Under the pieces are notes generated by a model. The model had not been told where the DNA came from. It searched no databases and saw only the letters and a list, made by a program, of their open reading frames with translations. From Firmicutes bacterium HGW-Firmicutes-1 (GTDB lineage: Bacteria > Bacillota > Clostridia > Lachnospirales > Vallitaleaceae): a DNA stretch of 64,000 bases. The stretch is taken from contig PHAG01000002.1 of the NCBI GenBank assembly GCA_002841625.1, positions 372,001 to 436,000 on the forward strand. The letters are read 5' to 3'. Positions 43,233-52,846 of the stretch are shown here, in pieces (the stretch's first letter is position 1; each line of letters starts with the position of its first letter). Both the position numbers and the translations under genes were made by a program.

Positions 43233-45251
43233 TTAAATATTACTCCAGTATATTTTTAAAACATCACCATCTTTTATTGGTGACATATAAGTAACCTTTT
43301 CATCATTGATCTCACAAATAACAACGCCTTGAGGTTGACTTAAATCAAAGGGGAAATGATCAAATACATCTACAAAAATATACTCTCTCTTTGTACTGAG
43401 ACTGATAACATGTCCATTCACAATAACATGAATGGTTTGAATAAGTTTGTCAAAATCTTTTGTTACTACCTGCTCATCTACTGTTGTAGTTGGCTGATCA
43501 AAAAGTATGATATCATTGTCATTCACTTTGGCTTCAACATCTTGCTTTTCATTATTTAGTATGATATCTTGACCCGTATATCTGATTTCAAAATGATTGA
43601 ATATTTCTTTAATTGTAGGATGAATCGTTTCAATTCGATCATTATTATGTAGATCGTAGTTTATTGTTGCTAGCTTATCATTAAGCATAAGTTTCGGCTT
43701 ATATTTATAACTAGTACCATTTATTTGAATATGTATTGGATCATTTTTTTCGGACAATTGATGCGTTGAAATTTCGGCATCCTTTCCTTTTTTTGCGGAA
43801 ATAATTACAATATAATCATTCATTTCTACCCTATCATTTAGACTTGCAGGTTGATGATTAATCAATATTTTTGAGGGTTCCCCTACCTCACCTTTAACAC
43901 GTTTTTCAATTCCATTAAATATAAAGGTAAGATCATTTCCCCTTCTAGCAATAAGATGCTTTGGGTTGAATCCTTTAAATGCAGCAATGTCCATAATAGT
44001 TAAGTTATTCGTATTAAAAACCTTGATTGGTTCATCGTTCAAATACACTTGCATAAATTCTCGTTTGTTGCTATCTAGTCCACTAAAGCAAATTCCTATT
44101 GGTGTGACAAGGTCAGGGCTTTTCTTACGACCCGATTCAAAATTGATATTGTTTAATACTGTTTTTCCTCTAAGTGCCACTCTATCATTAGATAACTCTA
44201 ATTGTTTCGCTAGCATATCTGTAAATTTACTTAACTGCCCCCCACCACCAACAAGGAAAACTGCATTTGTGGAATATCCATTGTTAAGTTCTTTGATTTT
44301 ATTGCCAATTTTCTCCGCTAAGTTTTCAGCAGTAGCTTTGATTTTAACATTAACCTCTTCAGGGCTTATTGAATGTTGAAGACCCATAATATCCTTATAA
44401 GTAATTTTTTTAGTCTTACTTGAGGCTTTTATTTTAATTTCTTCTGCAGTGTTAAAGTCTACTAAATATTCATGAATGATTGTTTCAGTCACTTCATCTC
44501 CTGCAAGCGGAATCATTCCATATGCTATAATACTTCCATCCTTTGTAATAGCTATATCAGAGGTTCCAGCACCAATATCAACTAATGCAATATTCAATAA
44601 ACGATATTCTTTAGGAATTGCGATGTTGATTGCAGCAATTGGTTCTAGTGTTAAACTATAAACTTCTAAATCAGCGTGATGTACAACCTCATGTAAGCTC
44701 TCTACAACTTCTTTAGGCAAAAAGGTTGCAAGTACATCCGCTCCAATCGTTTTACCCTTATGTCCTTGCAGTTTGCTAATTTCATAATTATTCAAGTAAT
44801 ACTTTGATACTGTATAACCAACACAATGATAACCGAGTTCATGACCATTTAGGGCAACGTTTACCTCTTGATGTGCTTTTTCAATACCTAATAATTCAAG
44901 TGCAAATATACGATCATCATTGATGTTCGTATTAAGATCTATCGTCTGTTCTACATGGACTGTAGTCGTTTTTAAAACACGACCAGCTGCAGCAATACAG
45001 ACCTTTTTAAGAGTAAAGCCCAGTTTGTTTTCTAACTCAAGCTTTACCTTTTTAATGGATTCTGTGACTTTTTCAATATCATATATTTGCCCATCAATCA
45101 TAGCACGTGTGTCGTGCTCAAGAAAGGAATCAGCGATTACGTTGAAGCCACCAGCAGTTGGATAGCCAACAATACCAATAATGCTTCTTGTACCGATATC
45201 TAATCCGAATATATAGTTTTCTTGAATAAATTGTTTGCCTTGTGACATCAT
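43233..45251 (-). CDS. Large FtsA-like actin-family protein
   Basis: The first 400 of 672 residues match FtsA/actin ATPases: FGLDIGTRSIIGIVG (phosphate 1), CIAAAGRVLKTTTVHVEQ (SHS2-like insertion), ALVDIGAGTSDIAIT (phosphate 2) and AVFLVGGGGQLSKF (adenosine). Residues about 400-672 form a long C-terminal extension of repeated beta-grasp-like segments (LNDEPIKVFNTNNLTIMDI, DVEAKVNDNDIILFDQ, INDEKVTYMSPIKDGDVLKIYW). Canonical FtsA is about 420 residues and ends in an amphipathic helix; none is seen here. It is probably a second, clostridial FtsA-type protein at the membrane or division site. Confidence 0.8.
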   Translation of the reverse strand: MMSQGKQFIQENYIFGLDIGTRSIIGIVGYPTAGGFNVIADSFLEHDTRAMIDGQIYDIEKVTESIKKVKLELENKLGFTLKKVCIAAAGRVLKTTTVHVEQTIDLNTNINDDRIFALELLGIEKAHQEVNVALNGHELGYHCVGYTVSKYYLNNYEISKLQGHKGKTIGADVLATFLPKEVVESLHEVVHHADLEVYSLTLEPIAAINIAIPKEYRLLNIALVDIGAGTSDIAITKDGSIIAYGMIPLAGDEVTETIIHEYLVDFNTAEEIKIKASSKTKKITYKDIMGLQHSISPEEVNVKIKATAENLAEKIGNKIKELNNGYSTNAVFLVGGGGQLSKFTDMLAKQLELSNDRVALRGKTVLNNINFESGRKKSPDLVTPIGICFSGLDSNKREFMQVYLNDEPIKVFNTNNLTIMDIAAFKGFNPKHLIARRGNDLTFIFNGIEKRVKGEVGEPSKILINHQPASLNDRVEMNDYIVIISAKKGKDAEISTHQLSEKNDPIHIQINGTSYKYKPKLMLNDKLATINYDLHNNDRIETIHPTIKEIFNHFEIRYTGQDIILNNEKQDVEAKVNDNDIILFDQPTTTVDEQVVTKDFDKLIQTIHVIVNGHVISLSTKREYIFVDVFDHFPFDLSQPQGVVICEINDEKVTYMSPIKDGDVLKIYWSNI

Positions 45252-45374
45252 AAATCTCCATGAAGCTTATTATAAAGTGTCAATAGTCCTAGGATTTGAT
45301 GCTAACCTATGTTTAACATCATATCACAAATACAGACAATTGAGTAGTTTTTTCGACCAATAGAGTTATCAAAA

Positions 45375-46982
45375 TTATTTTTGTCTATTGATATATAGGT
45401 TCTCAATACCACGAAAAGCATGATCGGTAATTGGCTTTAATTCACCATTCACATCCTTGTTTGTTAATATGATTGAATTCATGAAATACAAGGAAAAATA
45501 AGGTAGCTCCTGTACATATAAATTACTAAACTTTTGAAAGTTGGAATATAACATCGCATCATCAGATGAATTGAAAACATCACTTAAAGCTTGATCCATT
45601 AATGGATTGTTGTACCGAATAAAATTAGAACCACCTGCGATTTGAGTTGAGTGAAACATATCTGTATAATCTGGAACAACTGAAAGTTTCCATCCAGTAA
45701 GTACAAGATCAAAGTCACCTGCTAAAAGTTTGGCGTTGAAGGTAACTTTATCTACAGCTACAATTTCTACTTTCAATCCAATTTCTTTCAAGTATTCCTC
45801 TAACATTGTTGCCACTTTATTTCTGGATACATTTTCCTTGTTAACGAGTAGTCTTAAGCTTGGTATATCATAGTATCCATCTTTATCAGAGTCTTTAAGA
45901 TCTATTCCGTTTAATAATTTTTTAGAATTGTCGACATCATATTTATAAGTGATCTGATTATCTGTTGGGCTTAACCAACTATCAGGATGAATCGGACTGT
46001 CAGTAATAGCCACCTGAGATAAAAATTGTTTCTCCGCAACCTCCTCCCTATTGATACTGTTAGCAATTGCTTGCCTAACTACAGCGTTGCTTAACCACTG
46101 ATTCGTAAAATTAAATCCTAAAAATTCAAAATAATTTGTTGTATAAGAAAGAGTTTTTTGATTGCTTGCGTCAGAATGCTCAAACCAATCAAATTTCGAA
46201 GGGAAAAGCATATCTACAAGTTTTTGTTCAAACGCATTCGCTTCAACCTCAGCATCTCGAGTAATGATTGCTTCAATACTTTCAATATAAACATCATCCT
46301 TATGTTGTTCTGCTGCTTTCAGTTTTACGCTCTGCATTGATGTGAATTCTGTTATAACATAAAGGCCACTACCAATTGGTTTGAAAGGATCATATCCACC
46401 ACTAGTGCTGTCTTTCATTGACACGATTGGAAAGTTTAAATAGTAGGTTGAGAACGCATAAGGCTGTTTAAAATAAATTTTAAGCGTTTGGTTATCTATA
46501 ACAGCTGTACGTTGTATGTTATCCACGCAGCTTTTATAGACTACTGTTTCTGGAGCATTTTTTAGCACTTCAATAGAATACTCAACATCATAAGCAGTTA
46601 ATGGTTCAGAATTACTAAAGGTACGATTTTTCTTTAGAGTCAATGAAATAGATGAATTGTCAGGAGCAATAGCATATGACTCAACAAGATGTGGAATAGG
46701 CTTATACTCTGCATCAATTATAAACAAAGGTTCAAAAACTACCTTTAATAATTGATCCACACTTTGCTCTTCATTTAACAAGGGATTTAAAGTAATTGGG
46801 TTTCTTATTGAAACCCTTAGTGTTTCACCAAAAGTAGGTACGATAGGTGTTTCTTTCGTATCAACAGGTGGATTTTCATCTGGATCCAGTGTTTTTGGAT
46901 CATTTCCATTATTGCACGAGGTTATAAAAATCGCACATATTAATATTAGAAGGATTGCGCCTAAATGACTAATTTTTTTCAT
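45375..46982 (-). CDS. Peptide ABC transporter substrate-binding lipoprotein
   Basis: The 535-residue protein starts with a lipoprotein signal (MKKISHLGAILLILICAIF, lipobox ITSC with Cys23), then a Pro/Asp/Thr linker. An SBP family 5 domain follows (TLNPLLNEEQSVDQLLKVVFEPLF, YDVEYSIEVLKNA, LGFNFTNQWLSNAVVRQAIANSINREEVAEKQF). It binds oligopeptides or other solutes at the outer membrane face. No permease or ATPase gene is adjacent; it overlaps coaE by 14 bases and so is translated from the polA-coaE transcript. Confidence 0.88.
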   Translation of the reverse strand: MKKISHLGAILLILICAIFITSCNNGNDPKTLDPDENPPVDTKETPIVPTFGETLRVSIRNPITLNPLLNEEQSVDQLLKVVFEPLFIIDAEYKPIPHLVESYAIAPDNSSISLTLKKNRTFSNSEPLTAYDVEYSIEVLKNAPETVVYKSCVDNIQRTAVIDNQTLKIYFKQPYAFSTYYLNFPIVSMKDSTSGGYDPFKPIGSGLYVITEFTSMQSVKLKAAEQHKDDVYIESIEAIITRDAEVEANAFEQKLVDMLFPSKFDWFEHSDASNQKTLSYTTNYFEFLGFNFTNQWLSNAVVRQAIANSINREEVAEKQFLSQVAITDSPIHPDSWLSPTDNQITYKYDVDNSKKLLNGIDLKDSDKDGYYDIPSLRLLVNKENVSRNKVATMLEEYLKEIGLKVEIVAVDKVTFNAKLLAGDFDLVLTGWKLSVVPDYTDMFHSTQIAGGSNFIRYNNPLMDQALSDVFNSSDDAMLYSNFQKFSNLYVQELPYFSLYFMNSIILTNKDVNGELKPITDHAFRGIENLYINRQK

Positions 46983-47586
46983 GTTTTGCCTCCAAAGCTT
47001 TCATTATTTCTATTTTTACTTGTTGAAAAGTAGCTTCAATTTCTAATGAATTATCGATTATAACATCTGCATAGCTTTGTAACTCTTCTTCACTTTGTTG
47101 ATTTGAAATAATGTTTTCGATTTTTTCCCTAGAAAGATTTCTACTATTCATAAGTCTTTGCATTCTTACTTCTTTTGAACAGGTTATTAACCAAATGACA
47201 TCAACTAGTTTGGTCCACATGGCTTCAACCATGATGGCAGCCTCAAGTATGATGAAATCATATTGATTGATATTATTATTAATTTCTAAAATTTGCTTAA
47301 CAATTTCATCATAAATTAGAGGATGTGTTATATTATTTAATTTGTTTAATAAGATAGTATCCTTAAATACAATATCCCCAAGTATTTTCCTATTAATATT
47401 TCCATTTTCGTCTAATATTGATTTACCAAATAATTCAATTATTTGATGATATGCCTTAGTATCTTTAGCCATGACTTCATGCCCCACTTGATCGGCACGA
47501 ATGACATAAGCGTTATAATTACTTCCTAGAAATGCAGCAATCTGTGACTTCCCAGTACCAACACCACCAATTATTCCAATAACCAT
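46969..47586 (-). CDS. coaE: Dephospho-CoA kinase
   Basis: GAGGTGG is well placed for the ATG at 47586. The 205-residue kinase performs the last step of coenzyme A synthesis. It has the P-loop IGIIGGVGTGKS at residues 3-14, VIRADQVGHEVM, ITHPLIYDEIVKQI, and DFIILEAAIMVEAMWTKLVDVIWLITC. It starts 13 bases after polA, the standard Firmicutes order, and its end overlaps the next gene. Confidence 0.94.
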   Translation of the reverse strand: MVIGIIGGVGTGKSQIAAFLGSNYNAYVIRADQVGHEVMAKDTKAYHQIIELFGKSILDENGNINRKILGDIVFKDTILLNKLNNITHPLIYDEIVKQILEINNNINQYDFIILEAAIMVEAMWTKLVDVIWLITCSKEVRMQRLMNSRNLSREKIENIISNQQSEEELQSYADVIIDNSLEIEATFQQVKIEIMKALEAKHEKN

Positions 47587-47599
47587 TCTAACGCCACCT

Positions 47600-50251
47600 C
47601 TATTTTGCTTCATACCAATTATTACCTATATGTGCATCAACCGTCAAAGGAACTTTTAAGATTACCGCCTTTTCCATTTCGGAAATCAATATTTCTTTTA
47701 CTTGTTCGGCTTCATCTACAGGGCTTTCAATAAGCAATTCATCATGTACTTGTAAAATAAGTCTTGATTTAAGCCCTTTTTTCATAAGACTATTATATAC
47801 ATTAATCATAGCAATTTTTATAATATCCGCAGCACTTCCTTGAATTGGTGTATTCATTGCAATTCTTTCTCCGAAGGAACGTTGCATAAAGTTGCTCGAT
47901 GAAAGTTCAGGAATTGTTCTCAGTCTATTAAACATCGTTTTTACATATCCTGTTTTTTTAGCATCTTCAACTGTTTGATCTAAGAACGATTTTACACTAG
48001 GATACTTGGCAAAATATTGTTCAATATAATCAGCGGCTTCCTTTCTAGATATATTTAAATCTTCGCTAAGTCCAAAAGCACTTATACCGTAAACAATGCC
48101 AAAATTAACAGCTTTTGCGTTTCTTCGTTGTAAATCTGTAACCTCTTCAAAAGGCACATAAAAAACCTGTGAAGCCGTCATAGTATGAATATCTAAATTG
48201 CGATTAAAGGCTTCAATAAACGATTCATCCTTTGATAAATGGGCCAGTAATCTTAATTCTATTTGAGAATAATCTGCATCAATAAATACACAACCCTCTT
48301 CTGGTATGAAAACCTTTCTAATAGCCCTACCAATTTCTAATTTAATAGGGATGTTTTGAAGATTAGGCTCTGTACTACTAATTCTACCTGTAGAAGTAAC
48401 CTTTTGATTAAAAGTGGAATGAATTCTTCCATCCTCTTTGATATATTCAAATAGTCCATCTGCATAGGTTGATTTCAGTTTTGTCAATTGCCTATATGCC
48501 AATACCTCTCTAATAATCGGATGTTTATTTTGAAGTTTTTCTAGTACGTCTGCAGCAGTTGAATAGCTCGTTTTTGTTTTTTTATTTGAAGGCAATTGAA
48601 GTTTTTCAAATAATATAACACCTAATTGCTTCGGGGAATTAATATTAAAGCTTTCTCCTGCCATTTCATAAATATTTTTTTCCAACTCAACAATTTGACT
48701 ATATAAATTATTGCCATATTCTTTTAAACCCTTAGAATCTACCTTAACGCCAATTGTTTCCATACTTTTCAGTACATATAGAAGTGGCAATTCAATATTA
48801 AAGTATAAATCTAGCATATTTTCTTCTTTAAGCTTATCAAAGAGCTTGATATAGCTGTTGAACAATATATTCGTACTTTGAACCGAATAATCGATTAGCG
48901 CTTCCCTAGGAAGCTCAGATAGAGGTATTTTAGACTTCCCTTTTCCAACAAGCTCATCTAAGGAAACCATAACAACATCTAATATATCCTTAGCGATATC
49001 ATCTATATGATATGTTTCTTTCACTGGATTCATTAAATAAGATACCAAAGCCAAATCATAAATTGAACGATTAGAAGTTGCTAATTGTATTTCTAATAAA
49101 TGTAGCTGTTCATTTAAGCTATGGGTAATTTTAATGATATTTTCATCTAATAAAATGTGAATCAATGCTTCACAGATGAATTCTTTTTTTATGATTGTTG
49201 AATCACAGTAATAGTGATGATCTCCATCGGAAGTAAAAGATAAATACAACCTATCACAATCATATACTAAGTAGTATGCAAGTTTTTTTGATAAATATAA
49301 CTGTTCCTTTAATTTATCAAAATGATTGATTTCAGAAATGCTATAATTTATCACTTGTTTTTTAGGTGCGTCAAACTGAAACCTGTCAAGGAAAGACTTA
49401 AATTCTAATCTCTTAAAGGTATTGTAAACAGCTTCACTGTATAGGTTATTCAGCTTACATTCATCAAATACAATATTGGTAGCACAATCCGTACATATTG
49501 TTGCTAGTTCTTTACTTAACAAAGCAATGTCGATGTGTTCTGATAACTTTGATGCAATTTTAGATGGTAAACTTTCTAGGTTTTTATAAGCATTTTCAAT
49601 GCAATGATAATCTTCTATGATCTTGATAGCAGTTTTTTCTCCAATACCAGGAATACCTGGAATATTATCAGAGCTATCTCCCATAAGTCCTTTAATATCT
49701 ATAAACTCTTTTGGAGTAACATGATAAAGTTCTTTAACATCATTTGCATAATAGTGTTCAGTAGTAGTAGATCCATTTTTGGTTTTGGGAATACTAATCT
49801 TAATAGATTCTGTGGCAAGCTGTAACATATCCCTATCTCCGGATAATATCGTTACAGGCCTTCCTTCTCTTTCGCTTTGGAAAGCTAATGTACCAATGAT
49901 GTCATCTGCTTCATAACCTTCAATTTCACTTATTGTTATGTTCATTTCTCCTAAGACCTGCTTGATGAGAGGCATTTGTTCTCTTAATTCATCAGGCATG
50001 CTTTTTCTATTTCCTTTATAGGCCTTATATTTCACATGTCTAAAGGTTGGTGCTTTTAAATCAAAAGCAACAACAACATGTGTCGCTACTTCTTCATCGA
50101 TTGTTTTAAATAAAATATTCAAAAAGCCATAAACTGCATTTGTATGGAGTCCTTCTGCATTCGTAAGCTCTCTTATTCCATAAAATGCTCTATTCATAAT
50201 ACTATTACCATCTATTAACAAAACTTTTTCATTCATTTCTTGATTCCCCAT
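47600..50251 (-). CDS. polA: DNA polymerase I
   Basis: The 883-residue protein has an N-terminal 5'-3' exonuclease (VLLIDGNSIMNRAFYGI, EGYEADDIIGTLA, GDRDMLQL). The middle region from about 300 to 470 lacks the D-x-E and other acidic motifs of an active 3'-5' proofreading site. The C-terminal polymerase has TGRISSTEPNLQNIPI, DADYSQIELRLLAHLS, RRNAKAVNFGIVYGIS and LQVHDELL. It fills gaps and replaces primers. The start at 50251 is chosen, but the ATG at 50236 behind GGGGAA is also possible. Confidence 0.95.
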   Translation of the reverse strand: MGNQEMNEKVLLIDGNSIMNRAFYGIRELTNAEGLHTNAVYGFLNILFKTIDEEVATHVVVAFDLKAPTFRHVKYKAYKGNRKSMPDELREQMPLIKQVLGEMNITISEIEGYEADDIIGTLAFQSEREGRPVTILSGDRDMLQLATESIKISIPKTKNGSTTTEHYYANDVKELYHVTPKEFIDIKGLMGDSSDNIPGIPGIGEKTAIKIIEDYHCIENAYKNLESLPSKIASKLSEHIDIALLSKELATICTDCATNIVFDECKLNNLYSEAVYNTFKRLEFKSFLDRFQFDAPKKQVINYSISEINHFDKLKEQLYLSKKLAYYLVYDCDRLYLSFTSDGDHHYYCDSTIIKKEFICEALIHILLDENIIKITHSLNEQLHLLEIQLATSNRSIYDLALVSYLMNPVKETYHIDDIAKDILDVVMVSLDELVGKGKSKIPLSELPREALIDYSVQSTNILFNSYIKLFDKLKEENMLDLYFNIELPLLYVLKSMETIGVKVDSKGLKEYGNNLYSQIVELEKNIYEMAGESFNINSPKQLGVILFEKLQLPSNKKTKTSYSTAADVLEKLQNKHPIIREVLAYRQLTKLKSTYADGLFEYIKEDGRIHSTFNQKVTSTGRISSTEPNLQNIPIKLEIGRAIRKVFIPEEGCVFIDADYSQIELRLLAHLSKDESFIEAFNRNLDIHTMTASQVFYVPFEEVTDLQRRNAKAVNFGIVYGISAFGLSEDLNISRKEAADYIEQYFAKYPSVKSFLDQTVEDAKKTGYVKTMFNRLRTIPELSSSNFMQRSFGERIAMNTPIQGSAADIIKIAMINVYNSLMKKGLKSRLILQVHDELLIESPVDEAEQVKEILISEMEKAVILKVPLTVDAHIGNNWYEAK

Positions 50252-50308
50252 GCTCTCTTTTCTTTATCTTTCGATTTAATTCTATCTTTTTTATTATAGC
50301 AATAAACA

Positions 50309-50342
50309 AAGAGTTTCTGCAACAATAATTGCAGAAACTCTT
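50309..50342 (-). terminator. Terminator of the ECF sigma/anti-sigma operon
   Basis: AAGAGTTTCTGCAA and TTGCAGAAACTCTT are perfect inverse 14-base arms around 6 bases; on the - strand a T-rich tract follows. It lies just after the anti-sigma gene and before polA. Confidence 0.85.
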
Positions 50343-50353
50343 AATAAATATAC

Positions 50354-51265
50354 CTAATTTCGACCTTTTACACTCAACTTAATACCAATAGGAATAATAA
50401 TCATAAGAAGTAATGCTAAACCAAACCATTTTAATGCTTTAGGGAAAGTATCCGATTGATCATTGTCTTCATTAGATATTGTATCCTTTCCTGTTTCATT
50501 TAATAATTCCATTTCCTGGCTGTCACTCTGATCTACTGCTTTCTTATTATCAGGAGCCATTTTACTAGCAATTGGTGGACTTGCAATGCCATAGTTATTA
50601 TCAATAATTTCATCTGCAGTTGGTTCTGCACTTAAAATCAAAGCATTTTGTTCAGTCTTTGTATCCGTTACGCTACTATCGCTTGTACCGCCATCTATAG
50701 TTTTGGAATCTGTTTCTGTACTTTCATTCATCACATTTGATTCTATTAAAACACCATCTTCTTTGAATTCTTCGGTTGTATTGGGACTACTCGTAAAATC
50801 CTCTCTTTGAGCTTCTCTAGGAGCAGCTTCATTTTCATTCGTGTCATATAATATACTGTTCGTAGTTTCATTCTCAGCAATATCCTCTGCAACACTCTTT
50901 TCTTTTATTGCTTCATCTTGTTTCGTCATATTCTCAAGCATATTCGTACTCATAATTCCAAAAACTACGAAAAACAAAAGTGCAGCAGCAACGATGGAGC
51001 TTCCATATACTCTTTTGTAAAAAGGTTTTTTTCTTGAATCGTCTGCTTGATTATGAATTCTAATCATTAAATCACTATGAAAACTTTCTGGAAGATCAAC
51101 TTCTTCTATCTGATGTGTCATATGAACAATAGATTCTATCACTTTGTATTCTTCCAAACATGCCGGGCAACTATCTAAATGTTCTCTTAACATGTTTTCT
51201 TCCTGCGTAGTACATTGATCATCTATATATGCTGAAAGCAAATTTTGAACTTCTATACAATTCAT
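50354..51265 (-). CDS. Zinc-finger (zf-HC2) anti-sigma factor
   Basis: AGGAGG is 7 bases before the ATG at 51265. The 303-residue protein has an N-terminal anti-sigma zinc motif His29-Cys33-Cys36 (HLDSCPAC). A membrane helix near residues 83-103 precedes a long Glu/Thr/Asn/Ser-rich outer region and a second helix near 280-297 (FGLALLLMIIIPIGI) before a basic end. It should hold the sigma factor encoded upstream at the membrane until a signal leads to release. The low-complexity outer region (100-275) has no recognised sensor domain. Confidence 0.85.
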   Translation of the reverse strand: MNCIEVQNLLSAYIDDQCTTQEENMLREHLDSCPACLEEYKVIESIVHMTHQIEEVDLPESFHSDLMIRIHNQADDSRKKPFYKRVYGSSIVAAALLFFVVFGIMSTNMLENMTKQDEAIKEKSVAEDIAENETTNSILYDTNENEAAPREAQREDFTSSPNTTEEFKEDGVLIESNVMNESTETDSKTIDGGTSDSSVTDTKTEQNALILSAEPTADEIIDNNYGIASPPIASKMAPDNKKAVDQSDSQEMELLNETGKDTISNEDNDQSDTFPKALKWFGLALLLMIIIPIGIKLSVKGRN

Positions 51266-51326
51266 CACACTGCCTCCTTTCATTTTTATTTTGTTTGGCT
51301 TATACTTTAATTCTTTGACGAAAAAA

Positions 51327-51914
51327 CTATGTCTTATGTTCCCTCTGTTCTAATATAATATCCTTCAGCGCTATCCGAGCTCTTGAAAGTCTTGACTTAA
51401 CCGTTCCAATCGAGCAATGAAGTATCTCCGATATCTCATCATAGCTATATCCCCTAATATCTCTAAGGATTATAATAATCTTATGATCTTCTTTAAGAAC
51501 ATCTATTGCCTTCCTAACCTGAGTTACTTCTTCAAGTTGAAGAACCTGCTGTTCTGGTGTCAAAGAAGGATCTCTAAGTTGTCTATCAATCGTATTTGTT
51601 TCGCTCTCTATAGGGTCATCTAAAGAATACGCCTGTTTGTTTTGCCTTTTCTTTTTCCTATACTCATCTATGCATGTGTTCGTTGCAATTCTATGTAACC
51701 AAGTGCTAAAGGAAGAATCAAATTTGAAGGTATGAATATTATTATACAACTTAATAAATACTTCTTGCGCTGAGTCATAAGCATCATGCTCATTACCAAA
51801 CATATGAAAGGCTATATTATAAATCTTTTTTTCATACATTAAAACGATCTTCTCAAAAGCGTCCCTATCGCCACTGATAGCTTTCTTAATCAACGCATTT
51901 TCAATATCATTCAT
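51327..51914 (-). CDS. ECF (RpoE-type) sigma factor
   Basis: GGAGGATGATTTG leads to the ATG at 51914. The 195-residue protein has sigma region 2 (FEKIVLMYEKKIYNIAFHMFGNEHDAYDSAQEVFIKLY, then FSTWLHRIATNTCIDEYRKKKRQ) and region 4 (ALDVLKEDHKIIIILRDIRGYSYDEISEILHCSIGTVKSRLSRAR-type wording). It directs RNA polymerase to stress or envelope promoters. The anti-sigma factor gene follows after about 60 bases in the same operon. Confidence 0.92.
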   Translation of the reverse strand: MNDIENALIKKAISGDRDAFEKIVLMYEKKIYNIAFHMFGNEHDAYDSAQEVFIKLYNNIHTFKFDSSFSTWLHRIATNTCIDEYRKKKRQNKQAYSLDDPIESETNTIDRQLRDPSLTPEQQVLQLEEVTQVRKAIDVLKEDHKIIIILRDIRGYSYDEISEILHCSIGTVKSRLSRARIALKDIILEQREHKT

Positions 51915-51952
51915 CAAATCATCCTCCCTTCAAAAAATTTGTCTTAAAAATA

Positions 51953-51981
51953 TTGCATTTCTTTATTTTATGTGATAATAT
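51953..51981 (+). promoter_or_regulatory. tRNA-Leu promoter
   Basis: TTGCAT (51953-51958) and TAATAT (51976-51981) are 17 bases apart, about 35 bases before the tRNA 5' end. Confidence 0.65.
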
Positions 51982-52015
51982 ATACAACGTCAAGTACATT
52001 CTAGAAACTCAACTT

Positions 52016-52098
52016 GCCCGTGTGTCGGAATTGGCAGACGAACTTGACTCAAAATCAAGCGCCCTCAAGGCGTGCCCGTTCGAGTCGGGCCACGGGCA
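52016..52098 (+). tRNA. tRNA-Leu (anticodon CAA)
   Basis: The acceptor stem GCCCGTG/CACGGGC is perfect. The anticodon arm CTTGA-CTCAAAA-TCAAG presents CAA, which reads UUG leucine codons. A class II variable arm (CGCCCTCAAGGCG) and a T-arm CCCG-TTCGAGT-CGGG follow. The discriminator base is A, and CCA is not encoded. Confidence 0.95.
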
Positions 52099-52116
52099 TT
52101 TAAGACAAAGCGAAAA

Positions 52117-52222
52117 AGCAATAAAATATTTACAAAAAGTATACATCCCTTCTCTAAAAATATTCACTTAAAATTAAGTAATATAAAATGAGAATGAATG
52201 TATTTTTTTGTATTTTATTGCT
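52117..52222. repeat. Long-range inverted repeat after tRNA-Leu
   Basis: AGCAATAAAATA (52117-52128) and TATTTTATTGCT (52211-52222) are exact inverse 12-mers about 80 bases apart. Nothing else is recognised between them. It could be chance in AT-rich DNA or the remains of an inserted element beside a tRNA gene. Confidence 0.35.
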
Positions 52223-52268
52223 AATCTGTAGTTTTTCTCTTAAATCTTAAAATTTCTCAGCAAATCAA

Positions 52269-52721
52269 TTATAAATATTTTTTATTTCCCCACATATTAT
52301 CTTTCTTCAATTCAACATAGTCGTTATAAGCAATTTCTAATATTTGCTTTTCATTTTGAAATTTCAACATATGATAAGCTTCGTGATATTTGTAATATCC
52401 TGCATCCACAAAATATTCTTCCTTTTGAGGTTTAGAATAATAAGTATTAGACTTCATAAGATACCAATGTACATCTTTAATAATCGTTTCATTAGAAACA
52501 ATAAATGAATATTGACTTTTGCCTATATACTTAATTATACTAGCAGAAACACCAGCTTCTTCACTTACTTCTCTATATGCGGTATCTTTATAATCCTCTG
52601 CTTTTTCTACTGTTCCTTTAGGTAGGACCCAACCTTCATATTTTTGTTTGTAATTTTTGTATAATAGTAAAATCTTCCCTTTATGAATTACCACCCCGCC
52701 GCAACTAACCGCTCTTATCAT
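52269..52721 (-). CDS. NUDIX hydrolase
   Basis: The 150-residue protein begins MIRAVSCGGVVIHKGKILLLYKN and carries a complete Nudix box at residues 36-58 (G-T-V-E-K-A-E, then REVSEEAGV). It hydrolyses a nucleoside diphosphate linked to another group; the lack of extra domains and the similarity in layout to diadenosine polyphosphate hydrolases are suggestive only. It stands alone, with a GGAGG-containing leader. Confidence 0.9.
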   Translation of the reverse strand: MIRAVSCGGVVIHKGKILLLYKNYKQKYEGWVLPKGTVEKAEDYKDTAYREVSEEAGVSASIIKYIGKSQYSFIVSNETIIKDVHWYLMKSNTYYSKPQKEEYFVDAGYYKYHEAYHMLKFQNEKQILEIAYNDYVELKKDNMWGNKKYL

Positions 52722-52846
52722 AGTATGCCTCCTAAACCAATTTGGGTGTTAATTTTTCTACCCTGCTTGTACACTTATAAAAAGTATACAATTATTAAAA
52801 GCATTTATCAACAAAATAATCAAATTTGAATTTATATTCCTGATGC

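Noticed and set aside
43966-44379. Long + strand frames opposite the FtsA-like, obgE, PFL and pepD genes
   Set aside because: They lie fully inside well-supported genes on the other strand, lack ribosome-binding sites and show no family features.
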